Source of the DNA: Tethya wilhelma
Lineage: Eukaryota > Porifera > Demospongiae > Tethyida > Tethyidae
DNA: 64,000 nt
NCBI GenBank assembly: GCA_964030475.1
Contig: CAXIPT010000012.1
Coordinates: forward strand, 420,123 to 484,122
Direction of reading: 5' to 3'
Shown here: positions 46,501 through 49,117 of the stretch, in pieces
Position numbering within the stretch: position 1 is the first letter of the stretch
Layout of the letters: each line of letters opens with the position of its first letter
The notes under the pieces: generated by a model
Databases searched by the model: none
The model's input: the letters and a program-made list of their open reading frames with translations, nothing else
Told to the model about the DNA's origin: nothing
Translations under genes and position numbers: made by a program

Positions 46501-49117
46501 CACTCCTTGCTTGTGCATGAAGTATACTAGCATATACCTATCTTCAAATCCTACAAAAAAACACACAACAAACCTATCTCTGACACAACACTTAGTTGGC
46601 ATCGCTAACCTGGATCTTTGCCTGCAAACATGCACAATAAGTACTTATAGTATGGAAAACACATGCACATGCAAACACTCGCTCACGCTCACCCCCCAAT
46701 ATGTCATAGCATCAGTATACTGCTAGGTGCATGCAAGCACATTCATTTACATAGTAATAACTAGGCAGTGTAAAGTAGCACTATATGCATGCACTGCTTT
46801 TCTTTGCAATTTGGCCAGCTACAGATGATCGACCCTTTTCTGACTTTGCCAATTTTCAAGTTGATCAGCTGACAAAGAAACTCATTATCGGTCTATCTGT
46901 GTTTCATGCACAGCTACAGAGAAGCAGATCGACTCCTTAAAGCAAAAACTCTCCCCATTAATTCGCCTCTTTTGTGAAAGATTGGATGCTCTTGAAATGA
47001 TCATACTTCTTAGTTGGACACGGATGCCAGTGGTAAGCATTGTCAGCGACCTCAAAAACAGTCAGCCATATAATATTATACTTGTAGTGCCTGTGATTAT
47101 ATCCTAGGCTAGCACTATCTATAAGGTAGCTGTTTAGCCAAACTTTACATAGCTTGCATTTTCCACAGTCCAAAGAAAAAGTAGCATTTAGGTCAAGGTC
47201 ACATCACTTCCAGTGAACTCCCGTGACACACACACAGATGAACAAAACTTTACTTATAATAATTATGATACCTGTCCAAGGTATTGCGTAAGTGCCATTA
47301 ATTCACCAAGCTTGACTGGTAGGGGTGGATAGAGTTGAGTATCAATACGAACTACAGATGGAGGCTAAAAGTATAATAGCACAACATATAACAGTAATTC
47401 TTCTGTAAAATTTTTTATCTATGCCTGATAGAAAAAAAAAAAAAAACTGGCGGCAAGACTAGATGGTGCTGAAAACACTTCAATCCTACCAGTTCAATGG
47501 TTAAATCAATAGGTGGCTCAACTCCCAACACAACCGAAGCTGTGAGCAGCTTTCCTTCCAGACATTCTAGTGAAGTCTAAAGTACATTAGAACAATACAA
47601 ATTTAATGAACAGAATAAAATTATTTAATTAGCCTTTGGCAAACATACTGTGTGTCATTTTTACCTGTAAACTCTGAATTTCAAGTTGAAGACGTTGAAC
47701 ATCAGGAGATGTTGGTGAGAGGGATGTAGAATTGATAAGTAACTTAATGTTTTGAATGGCATCAATCAACTGCTCCACACAAGGGCCACAGCCAATGTTG
47801 TTTCGATCTTCTTGAACAAATAAGAACACCTCAGATAACATGGAATCCTGTATCAAATGTCAAAGAGAAGACGTTCTATCGTATCAATAACTATTATATC
47901 CACAAATTACTTACCACAAAGTCAGTAAGCTCCAATGTTAATTGAGAAAATTGAAGCTGCACAGAGAACAAGAAGAGACTATATTATTGTCTTGTCTACT
48001 ATAATTATAGCTACAGCACACAAACTCAGCAAATTATTTTTATGATGACAATTAACACTAAGCTCAGTTTGCTAGCAAGTGTTGACCAGAATTCAGTAAG
48101 GATCACATCATGTTTAGTATGAATACGCTAAATACCACTATTATAATGAGCATTCAAGTTTGCATGAGCCACATATATAAAACGCACCAGCTTAGAACAA
48201 ATTCTGATTATTTTCATGCTGCATTTCAATATTATAAGGTTGTCACATGTTCCATGGATGTTTACTAGCAGGCACACAACTTTGAAGTTCAGATTGTGAC
48301 TAACATAGGAACTCAGGCTGATTTGGGTTTATACACTGAGCATGCATATCAACAACATGCATGGGGGCACACAAAGAAAGTAAGAAACATAGAGCACTCC
48401 AAGTAGGCTAGTCTTATGACCATCTGTGTTACAGCTGCTCTTGATGAGCACACATGAGGATTCTTAACCACAAATAGTTTGATCTAGACATACACAAACT
48501 AACCACATTTTCTTGAAGTTGGAAGGAAGCCTGCAGAAATTAATTGCCATCATAAACACAAGTATCAACACAATGGGGTGAGGGCGTACAAACTTGCTGG
48601 TCTCTTTTTCTAGTTGACCAATAAATGAAAAAACATTTCCATCCAAAAATGTATACAGCAAAATGTCTCCGGGCAGATTTTTAGTGTTTGAAAACACTTC
48701 AATGTGATCAAAGCTGTGAGTCTAGTACAAAAGAGATAAACCTTTTGAACAAAAAATTCAACACATTAATTACAAACTAAGTCTTACATCATTTATTAGC
48801 AGCGTGAAGTTTATTGTATTTGGGGTGACTCCATTGTAGACACCATCAATATCCCAGTCAGTTAGCAGGTCATTATCAAGAACACTTGTTACAGCATTAT
48901 CAAGAATTTCACATGAACTTCGTGAGCAAACAGGCACAGTGAACTGAGACAAAGTATACTGCTGAATACAAACAAGGCCAACTTCAGTACACTGGGCACA
49001 GCATTCTCCAGAGACGATGAAATCAGTTCTCTGTAAATCCAGCACGCCGCTTCCTTGGCTCGCACATAAAGACGACCAACCAACAAATAAAATTGCAAAT
49101 ATCACCCACATATTCAT
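116..49117 (-). CDS. Laminin alpha-like chain, 35 exons, 3' end off the left edge
   Basis: Reconstructed by hand from splice sites. Exons: 48788-49117, 48590-48721, 48504-48530, 47915-47956, 47665-47847, 47490-47576, 47272-47364, 46265-46373, 45962-46179, 45542-45682, 45352-45468, 45041-45219, 44774-44922, 44381-44476, 44203-44325, 43714-43911, 42249-42403, 41929-42180, 41706-41830, 41325-41475, 41055-41200, 13264-13474 (or its twin 9995-10205), 7368-7483, 7036-7203, 4200-4362, 3645-3830, 3378-3505, 2930-3133, 2469-2705, 2122-2320, 1774-1935, 1635-1690, 1491-1555, 1239-1375, 116-332. All junction phases agree, including across the 27.6-kb intron, giving about 1,767 codons and an open last exon. 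The order is signal peptide, laminin-N-like head, long coiled coil, five LG domains. Five C-terminal LG domains are the hallmark of laminin alpha chains, so the product is probably a secreted basement-membrane or matrix protein. EGF-like LE repeats are absent. Exact boundaries could shift by a few bases; RNA was not available. Confidence 0.85.
633..747. repeat. 58-bp tandem duplication in the last intron
   Basis: CTGGTGATAAGATTATGTCA starts at 633 and again at 691; the two units differ by a one-base gap. A looser two-copy repeat (TTTTCATCCGGT, TAATTGGATTTTACTTCC) lies at about 992-1150. Confidence 0.9.
1635..2705 (-). CDS. Laminin-like gene: linker and LG4 domain (exons 29-32)
   Basis: Exons 2469-2705, 2122-2320, 1774-1935 and 1635-1690. 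The first begins with a Ser/Pro-rich linker of about 55 residues (includes CLSPSPMTLDN), comparable to the LG3-LG4 linker of laminin alpha chains. The LG4 domain follows: SWSLSMTLKQSEDGHVMTVA, ARPVLVLEGG, EIRCEVESSLLTCSLLVEG, PIAFGIIADSSGNK and the closing SFVGCIGDLAVNG. The final 'F.GCigdl.vNg' motif is diagnostic. The last exon is only 56 nt and ends with two codon bases (donor GTAAGT). Confidence 0.88.
2930..3830 (-). CDS. Laminin-like gene: LG3 domain (exons 26-28)
   Basis: Exons 3645-3830, 3378-3505 and 2930-3133 encode one complete LG domain. Landmarks are TYVREISLDGTPGAYLSYNY, TQTNEGIIIAALDE, AVYAVLRDGQLEVGVGG, STGEWHYLLIELR, LYTLYLDGMELE, SPTLFVGGVAPG and FTGCMRDFAYGFR. The 'G.Wh.l.i.r', 'lyLDG', 'lfvGG' and 'F.GCmrd' steps are classic for LG. 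Phases are 0, 0 and 2 at the three starts and all join. Introns are 139 and 244 nt, typical of the short introns in this gene. Confidence 0.9.
4200..13474 (-). CDS. Laminin-like gene: LG2 domain (exons 22-25) with duplicated first exon
   Basis: LG2 is encoded by exon 13264-13474 or 9995-10205, then 7368-7483, 7036-7203 and 4200-4362. Visible landmarks are AAAISFNGEGSYLWVE, MMIITRPNNEQDGLVMYAYD, LMLSMEIAYQQGDLKLIIR, NNLQNVKVWYGG and SSYFGCVDIITIDN, in the right order for an LG fold. Exon 7368-7483 uses donor GTATGT and the split GT|A codon restores the frame. Introns within this domain house three other genes on the opposite strand: a multi-span receptor (4775-6577), a fibrinogen-like gene (8145-9155) and the truncated beta-helix gene (11181-12824). 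Confidence 0.85.
4775..6577 (+). CDS. Multi-span receptor-like protein A, intronless, nested in a laminin intron
   Basis: 600 residues from the ATG at 4775. A signal peptide (1-25) is followed by a Cys-rich ectodomain (about 26-165) with CPPWTTD..TCLCG, a YNTTVVGYC step, and RTGQLCGRCSEDHAPPVYSY ending in DCIQC. About eight hydrophobic segments follow from residue 170, with motifs FYGIWNLDFFRAIYTPFC, ATFLLLSYAKILNTSF, FPLLLLCLYPCKCFQKFL and FRCFAAIYLLLRI. The same plan is seen in the gene at 19580-21385 and, after a beta-helix, in 14477-19138. The short cytosolic tail ends DPEYAPLLDTAD, with an acidic-dileucine-like EYAPLL. An AATAAA polyadenylation signal lies at 6682. It sits antisense inside the laminin intron between 4362 and 7036. 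I know no function for this family; plasma-membrane receptor or channel is inference from topology. Confidence 0.85.
   Translation: MQVKVLFVLITAHYLFSGSRLCVSANQTDHHQPLGCPPWTTDTGNNTCLCGNHIHGLVDCYYCDDKTIVSLPFCYCMAYNEHYNTTVVGYCDVRCYIPKQNPSRLHSSLRFRYKINNWTNDTVKLNSILCSDLEMNRTGQLCGRCSEDHAPPVYSYSADCIQCSKHVLYSVLKYLTVAYFPTTIFFVLAIMFRFNATSGSANAFIFTSQMVLPGLTQILIFAQYHKQYLFVIKIIASFYGIWNLDFFRAIYTPFCIHPSMTSLGTQVLEYGIAVYPLLLVLLTYTLVRLHGRYSIVVRLCKPFYYCFMKIRKKWNVNNSLIETFATFLLLSYAKILNTSFMLLNPVSVYNTSGTQLHQRYLQIDSTVEFFSRRHAPYVALALIMTLVFNLFPLLLLCLYPCKCFQKFLSVCKLQNRTLRTFMDTFQMVYKTHPRDFRCFAAIYLLLRIITFILILIYKGGAFLPMGGILFIVFALFIAIIKPYKVLWYNYIDAVMITILGIILLANPLHEYLEALVLNDKKIHDLYAIVFWLVIAFLPLYGIGLIVHAFMPKRILQAISTTYTIIYHRLRNDDESTMGPVPHRLEHPSDPEYAPLLDTAD
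6806..6966. repeat. Fold-back element (MITE-like)
   Basis: The two ends are inverted: CAACCAATTGAGAACCTAA at about 6808 and its complement at about 6949-6964. A second inner pair (CATGTCACTGAGCAGTGTATT and its complement) lies at about 6845 and 6902. The segment can fold into one long hairpin. It lies between the polyadenylation signal of the nested gene and laminin exon 24. No coding potential. Confidence 0.75.
8145..9155 (+). pseudogene. Fibrinogen-like (FReD-type) secreted protein, start unclear and in-frame TAG
   Basis: The frame has a leader-like stretch (FLHLLYVAIFLSFGESQ) and a short helical segment (about residues 40-70). It then has SCKDISQGRPSGYYWIQ, VYCDMN..CNGGGGCMRVANL and several conserved Cys, as in fibrinogen-related C-type modules of marine invertebrates. 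There is no ATG before the leader: an in-frame TGA sits at 8139, so the start is either lost or on an upstream exon (CTGAG before 8142 could be an acceptor). At 9036-9038 a TAG follows SFNNPP, where relatives have Trp; the frame stays open to a TGA at 9153-9155 and still reads protein-like (FCKQLPQPTRDDIEMRLC). Either a recent pseudogene, a nonsense allele or a sequencing error. Lies antisense in the laminin intron between 7483 and 9995. Confidence 0.65.
9995..10205 (-). CDS. Second copy of the first LG2 exon (211 nt)
   Basis: This exon and the one at 13264-13474 are both 211 nt, have intact splice sites (donor GTAAGT here, GTGAGT in the other), and encode the same peptide. I count six base differences, all silent. 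Because 211 is not a multiple of three, using both in one mRNA shifts the frame and soon hits a stop; one must be skipped. They arose with the 3.3-kb tandem duplication that also copied the beta-helix gene. Which copy is used is not visible from sequence. Confidence 0.75.
11181..12824 (+). pseudogene. Beta-helix receptor gene, truncated first copy
   Basis: ATG at 11181 (a TTG codon precedes it). Signal peptide (1-18), then ETYYATPSPNTPCPEEGVPC as in the full copy. From residue about 190 there are nine repeats of about 30 residues starting GGA(V/I) and containing 'N..IVN(S/C)TF..N', the pattern of chlamydial Pmp repeats and other right-handed beta-helices. Homology with 14477-19138 stops near 12800; the frame then runs into unrelated sequence and a TAA at 12822. 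The Cys-rich neck and all membrane spans are missing, so if translated it would be a secreted beta-helix. One base is unknown (n at 11650). It may be a functional soluble form or a dead fragment. Confidence 0.75.
14477..19138 (+). CDS. Beta-helix ectodomain receptor-like protein D with multi-span membrane domain
   Basis: 1,553 residues in one exon from the ATG at 14477. Order: signal peptide (1-18); N-terminal cap; about eight regular GGA(I/V)..FxxN repeats (about 185-435) and further looser helix turns to about 640; a linker with a CFCKDNQPDC element; a Cys-rich neck with FNRSGKLCGSCKDGLSVNLG (about 985-1010); then about eight or nine membrane spans (about 1015-1385) with FGFETCFFDGMDGYAKTWLQ, NPIATLATLILLSYSKLL and DAYHNPYNKDHRYWIGLLYL; and a 170-residue acidic, Ser-rich tail ending DENTPLLISEI. 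The repeats resemble chlamydial Pmp and pectin-lyase folds, used for adhesion or glycan binding. Large surface receptor is inferred; no enzyme motif seen. Plus-strand, inside the large laminin intron. Confidence 0.88.
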   Translation: MIVNLVPLLALLAFTSCETYYATPSPNTPCPEEGVPCLTLSQYAKKSSDYFAVNTSLIFLPGNHSFNSELSIHNILFLSIESDATSHSDTSVTCYQSAMFIFESIDVVSVRGLAIFGCVYNQAKWIKEFTMEDCSLDGQGRDGTGLQLIEAYTVNIVSSSFFSNTGRAMYFYNPSPGFIGPININDTTKIMAGGAIFVTNNILSITILNCTFENNIVTGNNGQGGAIFANLSPNIAIVNSLFKNNTVFVTRDGRGGAVSVESSPNLNIVNCTLNNNAVTGYHVGSGGALDTIKCNNTSIIDSIFKSNNVFGTEGWGGAVAIYASSKTTIVNSELSENTAIGVYNGIGGAMAAYSSPDVTITNSTLINNFVTGGNGGGGAVHAMSCPNITIAYSTLTNNIVTSVNGLGGAVYAVNTELSSVSLASSIFSNNTANKGSALYLILTQFSTNDFTIMHDNIASQGVLYAIQSILTFSGNINLSRNHGSLVFYSCNVDFIGNTNIENCNVTEEGGALSAFQSEIALLGRVNLIHNRAKRGGAMAAIESTFTVNGTTTVSDNFALESGGGIYAYQSQLNFKYHITIRSNHAVTRGGGIHAISSPVRLTDGSKTHMVDNHAEKGGGICLEGSGKIYLLKSKAECPEDNLCISNSSTWMSLHLRYNTATFGGAVYVSDDTTSATCHANPFSNKTTVYTECFIQTILPYSILYSYSLDYSPDEINYCNTYFNGNKATMAGDVLYGGLLDRCGVSSIAETVQGYHPNTSLISSISYILNITDLEARDFNSTNSISSDPVHVCFCKDNQPDCSYHPQQITVKKGQTFKVSLVAVDQNNNPLVNSTTGVPTIQAYVPLKAKLGEGQSIQETNGENCSDLTYSILSPHKSEELYLYADGPCKDAGISVANLTITIAPCPIGFKDNGLHCACDPIIYPEYISNCFIETETVHRKNNAWFTHWNTTNYLGYLFHKHCPFDYCHPQTTNISVNLNIEYGADELCAFNRSGKLCGSCKDGLSVNLGSSQCSPCSNNWLGLLIVFALAGVVLIAFILKVNFVVAEGTFNALILYSNIFGVNRPIFFPHDSTKILSVFIAWLNLDFGFETCFFDGMDGYAKTWLQLAFPLYVISLVIGIIIISDHSTKFARLFVGKNPIATLATLILLSYSKLLRTIISAMQFTTLEYSDSSSELVWLVDANVPYLSVKHLPLFITALVIAIVCTAFTLVVFAWQWLVYCPNRGPLRWIIGNTKVIAIMDAYHNPYNKDHRYWIGLLYLVRVLLYLILAGNVFGDPRVNLLSIGIVVTSLLVFQIIVTEWKCSKVYKKKLNTVLDCISLLNIVGLTIATFFTIEDNKKQNIVAYISTGIALVTFLVIFTYHLRRFELFGKMTSQLHLLLGSAHTQSFDVTFSDSADSDEESQLVSVTEVNALPEALDTISLTEDEQTKDNESELSLRTSESNTMITVDQPSTNSMITVVDLEPAPLISQTNQDNASQYRRHQGQPDQNRSLTTVIPLSHISQSKQNKITPIEIELPNLASEHHRSTIESSPCEEEDNQSQDDENTPLLISEI
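19580..21385 (-). CDS. Multi-span receptor-like protein E
   Basis: 601 residues from the ATG at 21385, intronless. Leader (1-28), Cys-rich ectodomain with CPLWTVP..TCKCG, FHCMTYSEVLNTTVIGPC and QTGLMCTSCEEGYAYPVYSY, then spans from about residue 165. Motifs FFGIWNLDFFRGLYPPFCLY, YVVAVYPLLLVVFTYIF, GAFATFILLSYVKILNISFF, IPLVLLCLYPCRCFHKIL and RDCRYFAALYVFLRVLNL match protein A (4775-6577) closely. The tail (VLPYRFYHSEEYPPLFPT) parallels A's tail. It lies on the same strand as, and inside an intron of, the laminin-like gene, so it needs its own promoter. Function unknown. Confidence 0.85.
   Translation of the reverse strand: MHIMSGLKKFSSYCVLAILTWLSIVSASSVEDVTCPLWTVPTENGGSETCKCGNSINKIVHCEPDLNISIAMFHCMTYSEVLNTTVIGPCYHHAIGGNDFFCQYTSLPKLYYRNDSLMCHFVNYCPSRQCTYYKHQTGLMCTSCEEGYAYPVYSYSIGCVVCSDYKYNWLKYLAVAFLPLTVFYILVVLFRITVSSGRMNGYVLICQLVSVPSSTILSSRIVRPEVAGSFFAFFGIWNLDFFRGLYPPFCLYPNLTALQTLMLDYVVAVYPLLLVVFTYIFVELHRRYIFIVRLWRPFYKCFVRFRKNWDIRGSLVGAFATFILLSYVKILNISFFVLTSNILYDVYGNKAKKRFVMYDSSYEFFGPDHLPYAFVAIFMALVFNIIPLVLLCLYPCRCFHKILNYFNLCCLTLHIFMDTFHGCYKLQPRDCRYFAALYVFLRVLNLTFAAMYVGTGYFMFVSATFMITSVLVATIRPYMSMRYTILDTVFFLLLSLSMLSLSSFQVSRHGTVYINILLYFLIASLVLVLLLYGVGLVVYSITPMTLLLKVYSLYEGCKKYINMMRADSAEMVPVLPYRFYHSEEYPPLFPTTPPTTVDRIN
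21595..23790. repeat. Diverged copy of the 40.3-41.15 kb intron region with an LG1 exon fragment
   Basis: Segments around 21900, 22500-22760 and 22790-23060 match 40340-40980 (for example CAGCTATGGTCAGGTGGATA at 22673 and about 40551). At 23650-23790 the copy carries the 3' part of the last LG1 exon with its donor (23695-23790, minus strand), including a 6-bp insertion relative to 41055-41150. It lacks the acceptor half, so it cannot be spliced as an exon. Other bases here look like ordinary AT-rich intron. Confidence 0.7.
23785..23890. repeat. Fold-back repeat adjoining the LG1 exon fragment
   Basis: CTAGCCCTGTAAATCAGGCC at about 23784 pairs with the complement of GGCCTGGTTTACAAGGCTAG near 23866-23885. 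It has CTCCC...GGGAGG arms and belongs to the same family as the hairpins at 39177 and 41590. It truncates the duplicated LG1 exon. Confidence 0.6.
23891..24917. other. Stretch with no recognised feature
   Basis: AT-rich intron sequence of the laminin-like gene. A C-rich tract (24480-24520, CCACCCCCCTCCCCC) produces a spurious small reading frame. No gene, repeat end or RNA gene recognised. Confidence 0.4.
24918..25256 (-). CDS. Small secreted cysteine-rich protein, two exons
   Basis: Exon 1 is 25193-25256 and exon 2 is 24918-25126. Donor GTAAAT and acceptor TTTCAG are good, and the split codon (G|CT) keeps the frame. The 90-residue product starts MHKFSVFIVAMLMANGFFTA, a clear signal peptide, and its mature part has eight cysteines (NCG, SC, TCTTYTDC, PCC, SC, VC), enough for four disulfides. 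The CC pair and small size suggest a compact disulfide-rich fold. I do not recognise the family; it could be a defence peptide, ligand or venom-like protein, and none is shown. Upstream in-frame Met codons exist (to 25349), but the leader fits the start at 25256. It sits in the 27.6-kb laminin intron. Confidence 0.6.
25257..25759. other. No gene; inverted scrap of the multi-span gene at 25648-25690
   Basis: Bases 25648-25690 (ATCATCCCACTGGTTCTTCT and flanks) are the reverse complement of about 20195-20240 in the multi-span gene E, opposite in orientation to the pseudogene next door. The rest is AT-rich with nothing recognisable. Confidence 0.5.
25760..26588 (-). pseudogene. Decayed copy of multi-span gene E
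   Basis: Aligns base by base with about 20260-21075 of the gene at 19580-21385, same strand. Matching stretches include TGAGAGGAAGAAATGCCACA at 26346 and CAGCTGGTGCACATTAGACC near 26475. It has deletions, a duplicated TTTTTCCAGATAAGGTAGT, a poly-A tract (26180-26193) and frame breaks, and lacks both ends of the gene. At its right end the homology stops where GGGGGTAGATAAAACTCC begins, so a transposon end truncated it. Confidence 0.85.
26589..26740. mobile_element. Terminal segment of the GGCGGTAGATAAAA repeat family
   Basis: About 130 bases match the left part of the complete MITE at 39894-40174 (AGTATAGTCTATAGGATCTG, GCTGAATTCACCAA). After 26720 the sequences diverge. No matching right end was found nearby, so this is either the left end of a longer relative or a fragment. 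Confidence 0.6.
26985..27176 (+). pseudogene. DIRS-type reverse transcriptase, left part
   Basis: Plus-strand reading gives GYKLPFLAWPTPLFSFNH and FVSRVINDLVQ. This is the 'GY.lPF...P....N...A' and 'FV..I..Lv..g' region just before the catalytic palm of DIRS-like reverse transcriptases. It stops at the TA at 27177-27178, where a DNA transposon begins. The frame continues after 32555. Upstream (26850-26985) the frame is broken. Confidence 0.65.
27309..28311 (+). pseudogene. Tc1/mariner-type transposase, copy 1 (frameshifted)
   Basis: N-terminal helix-turn-helix (EVSESLFVSEATVWRVVDRF), then LVFVDESGCDARNATRKFGY, VVVLDNCSIHH and FLPPYSPDLMPIEECFNKVK. These hold the three catalytic acids, with 34 residues between the second Asp and the Glu (DD34E). 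The frame breaks twice, near 27770 and near 27905, each by one missing or two extra bases. No in-frame ATG is visible before the conserved start, so an upstream exon or lost start is possible. As read, it cannot make active enzyme. Confidence 0.85.
28398..28867 (-). pseudogene. Transposon accessory ORF, truncated copy
   Basis: Identical to the C-terminal 157 residues of the ORF at 29897-30892, and cut at 28867 by the duplication breakpoint. It reads towards the transposase, tail to tail, separated by about 85 bases. Only the C-terminal helical part (LRSQYIEQIKQLHQLLELTA) remains. Confidence 0.8.
28868..29810 (+). pseudogene. Tc1/mariner-type transposase, copy 2
   Basis: Second, apparently identical copy created by the 1,499-bp duplication; it has the same two frame breaks (near 29269 and 29404). 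The duplication starts inside the gene, so the first few residues before KAYHTDLRWRLVWQRL are missing; an ATG formed at 28868 by the junction. Sharing both defects shows that the gene was dead before it was duplicated. Confidence 0.85.
29897..30892 (-). CDS. Transposon accessory ORF, function unknown
   Basis: Open for 331 codons, running convergent to the transposase. The conserved-looking part begins at KTYTYMLKVLNPKRKSQ. It goes through FKDLVPAVTDFDIGYY and VYIKSDADIHCMYESY (fold resembling a PB1-like domain, weak inference), a charged middle (KKHKSDSEVPKTSRQS), TELKEKYEDKYTAQQLRLRA, and a C-terminal coiled coil. The N-terminus is uncertain: in another frame, the ATG at 30887 gives a Pro/Tyr/Gln-rich start (MSWPGSENSPYY) that hits a stop near 30738, so a one-base frameshift may separate true start and body. 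Possibly a DNA-binding or regulatory partner of the transposase. Confidence 0.6.
   Translation of the reverse strand: MLCLGQDQKIPHTTNLSMDMGDSSSLKYKYLKPSVLLYHTVLILLLIDISQPEKTYTYMLKVLNPKRKSQCNAVEKFRRDGVFESPSDLISYIRVSFKDLVPAVTDFDIGYYKPCRGSPKVYIKSDADIHCMYESYRDQEELAIWCLAISQDENDDPGGSTCTKKHKSDSEVPKTSRQSIRDQVDEIFTELKEKYEDKYTAQQLRLRANMLQVGTWKDRENPPKNPMFGYNGKTQSKGTTLTEALTSIAEGIANALKPNPPPSAGSRTPPTKLPIGIQLIEMGISPGKCASLRSQYIEQIKQLHQLLELTAISKEEYEQQKAEILKKTQQL
31060..31350. repeat. AGATTTCAAGATTTCAC minisatellite
   Basis: More than a dozen variants of AGATTTCAAGATTTCA(C/T)(A/G) in tandem, with irregular spacers. A shorter run of the same motif and orientation lies at 32262-32370. It is the subterminal part of the hAT-like element. 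Spacers and units are too irregular and short for a CRISPR. Confidence 0.85.
31380..32210. other. Interior of the hAT-like element, no coding potential seen
   Basis: AT-rich sequence with no reading frame that I recognise and no transposase motif. This supports a non-autonomous element. Confidence 0.5.
32555..33040 (+). pseudogene. DIRS-type reverse transcriptase, right part
   Basis: Continues the frame broken at 27177. It reads KRKPVLELRYMN, KFKYEDLNLVPVVFEKGDF, FDHKSEYHHVDIHQDF, KFYVFRVLPFGLSTAC and CTVYIDDGIVGAK. The catalytic Asp box is preserved as YIDDG, but in-frame stops and shifts occur (after RYMN and near 32806). RNase H and recombinase regions are absent downstream, so this is a fragment. 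Confidence 0.75.
33195..33714 (-). pseudogene. DIRS-type retroelement ORF1 (gag-like) fragment
   Basis: Minus-strand reading has QFQFNAQVLGAVEEAKVCLN, LAEGEKLITNRQKLIRTPDR, SEFGWASVNGYEDDELADDS and DDEKRL, then shifts frame to a Lys/Arg-rich part. The 'EG..LI..RQKLI...DRSE.GW' pattern is known from ORF1 of retroelements in cnidarians and sponges. Orientation opposes the reverse transcriptase just upstream, so it belongs to another copy or was inverted. Confidence 0.5.
33715..35635. other. Repeat-rich stretch without a gene
   Basis: Contains a short perfect hairpin at 34481-34511 (ATGAGGTCTCTATC and complement) and GGGGGG/CCCCCC tracts near 34865, 34910 and 35345-35385. Tracts of this type often mark ends of small DNA elements. 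No reading frame looks real. Confidence 0.4.
35642..35786. repeat. Fold-back element just upstream of gene G
   Basis: The left arm (35642-35693, containing GTTCTTAGCAATTTAGAAGC) pairs with the right arm (35731-35786), leaving a loop of about 37 bases. It ends some 90 bases before the start of the beta-helix-reduced gene and could influence its promoter; that is inference. Confidence 0.7.
35879..38758 (+). pseudogene. Beta-helix-reduced multi-span receptor gene G with in-frame TAA
   Basis: ATG at 35879, signal peptide (1-23), N-terminal cap as in protein D (TTCLTLTQYAQLWSKP), but almost the whole GGAI-repeat helix is missing: the cap joins directly to the linker with VCFCTDYQPDCDS. Neck (FNRSGKLCGSCKEGLSL) and spans follow, with FGFEVCFFDGMDSYVRTW and DAYYAPYYLTHRYWTGLLYL. 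A TAA at 38102-38104 ends the frame after LDVLET, between predicted spans 7 and 8. The same frame stays open from 38105 to 38758 and encodes the missing last spans (FIFNLIIFSAGSLY, TSIAFITFLGILIYHMYAF) and a charged tail with NEQPLLEQ. Hence a single nonsense change, readthrough or a sequencing error; 741 residues before the stop. Confidence 0.8.
38759..39176. other. No gene recognised
   Basis: AT-rich sequence. Near 39069-39105 (AAGTAGTCTATCATGTGCCA) there is a diverged scrap of the dispersed repeat seen at 12924-13025 and 61060-61165. Confidence 0.4.
39177..39287. repeat. Fold-back repeat, 42-bp arms
   Basis: Arms 39177-39218 and 39246-39287 are complementary with few mismatches (GTGCTGCACTAGCCTCGTAC in the left arm). 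The loop is 27 bases. It belongs to a family containing GCCTCGTACCCAGG, also seen at 41590, 42640 and 49176. Confidence 0.85.
39477..39535. repeat. CAGA tetranucleotide repeat
   Basis: Imperfect (CAGA/GACA)n tract. Similar sequence next to 'GAACAGCAGCTCC' occurs inverted near 53310-53355, so the tract is part of a dispersed element. Confidence 0.7.
39894..40174. mobile_element. MITE with TA target duplication (GGCGGTAGATAAAA family)
   Basis: 281 bases with inverted ends GGCGGTAGATA and TACCTACCGCC, flanked by TA on both sides (39892-39893 and 40175-40176). The size and TA duplication fit a mariner-type MITE. The left 130 bases recur at 26589. Confidence 0.8.
40175..41054. other. Intron sequence, source of the 22-23 kb duplication
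   Basis: No gene. Bases 40340-40980 are the better-preserved counterpart of the repeat at 21895-23060. Confidence 0.5.
41055..42180 (-). CDS. Laminin-like gene: LG1 domain (exons 18-21)
   Basis: Four exons (252, 125, 151 and 146 nt) encode the first laminin G domain. It starts at INSPIQLLNDGSEESYLSLQ, runs through AILFYAG, DYFLLSVEAEDLIQLQWS and TTFLLGGLPEDAQ, and ends at FQGQLHQVLFNGDQWGLWNI. These match the usual LG order: exposed first strand, 'lF..G' strand, 'l.l.v..g.l.l' strands, 'flGGlP' and a closing 'f.G.l..v..N'. An acidic insert (about 25 residues, Glu/Gly-rich, near 41935-41990) sits in a loop of the domain. The conserved closing Cys of typical LG domains is replaced here. The last exon ends with two bases of a codon, which fits only an exon starting with one base, as at 13474 or 10205. 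Confidence 0.85.
41590..41648. repeat. Fold-back repeat in a laminin intron
   Basis: CGTAAACCAGTCCCTCCCCA and its near-complement ending at 41648 form a hairpin with a very short loop. It is the same family as the hairpins at 23785 and 39177. Confidence 0.75.
42249..47956 (-). CDS. Laminin-like gene: coiled-coil region (exons 4-17)
   Basis: Fourteen small exons encode about 630 residues of amphipathic, Leu/Glu/Gln-rich helix, for example LRSEADILFVIAERARN and TADNVENATQALEDAEN. Near the start, exon 47665-47847 carries IGCGPCVEQLIDAIQNIKLL. Its CxxC followed by heptads resembles the cysteine pair that opens the long arm of laminin chains and links the trimer. Exon 45041-45219 has an interruption with two cysteines (EPCDITFC), like a small knob in the rod. 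The intron after exon 44203-44325 uses a GC donor (GCAAGT). Exon 45041-45219 is read from an internal AG, because the AG 19 bases further upstream gives the wrong phase. Coiled coil and trimer role are inferred by analogy with laminins. Confidence 0.75.
42631..43275. mobile_element. MITE in the intron between exons 17 and 16, TA target duplication
   Basis: Inverted ends of about 90 bases, diverged (CCGTGGTAGCCT at the left, the complement of AGGCTAATACTGTGG at the right, plus ATATTTCCTTCG and ATCAAATATCA pairs). TA lies at 42629-42630 and 43276-43277. No coding frame inside. Confidence 0.7.
43288..43643. mobile_element. hAT-like MITE, ends CAGTGGCGGATTTAGG
   Basis: The left end CAGTGGCGGATTTAGG and right end CCTAGATCCGCCACTG are inverted. 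ATGAC occurs directly outside both ends. Contains the GC-rich segment TTTCCGCGCGCTTTGCGCGC, also found in the MITE at 59916. It sits 70 bases from exon 16. Confidence 0.8.
46374..47271. other. Laminin intron, nothing recognised
   Basis: Intron between exons 8 and 7. Ordinary sequence; the small frames in it show no protein-like pattern. Confidence 0.4.
48504..49117 (-). CDS. Laminin-like gene: signal peptide and N-terminal head (exons 1-3)
   Basis: The ATG at 49117 opens a hydrophobic leader (about residues 1-20, ending near SLCASQG). The next 130 residues hold about six cysteines (ECCAQC, GLVC, VCSRSSC). They then read VTSVLDNDLLTDWDID, followed after the first intron by THSFDHIEVFSNTKNLPGD. 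That order matches the core of the laminin N-terminal (LN, domain VI) fold: a 'variable W' segment, then an NITL-type strand, then a hydrophobic 'F..l.f..s.P' strand. The match is weak and the segment is much shorter than a normal LN domain of about 250 residues. Exon 3 is only 27 nt (donor GTTAGT). Exon 2 uses a weak donor, GTACGC. Calling the head LN-like is inference. Confidence 0.6.
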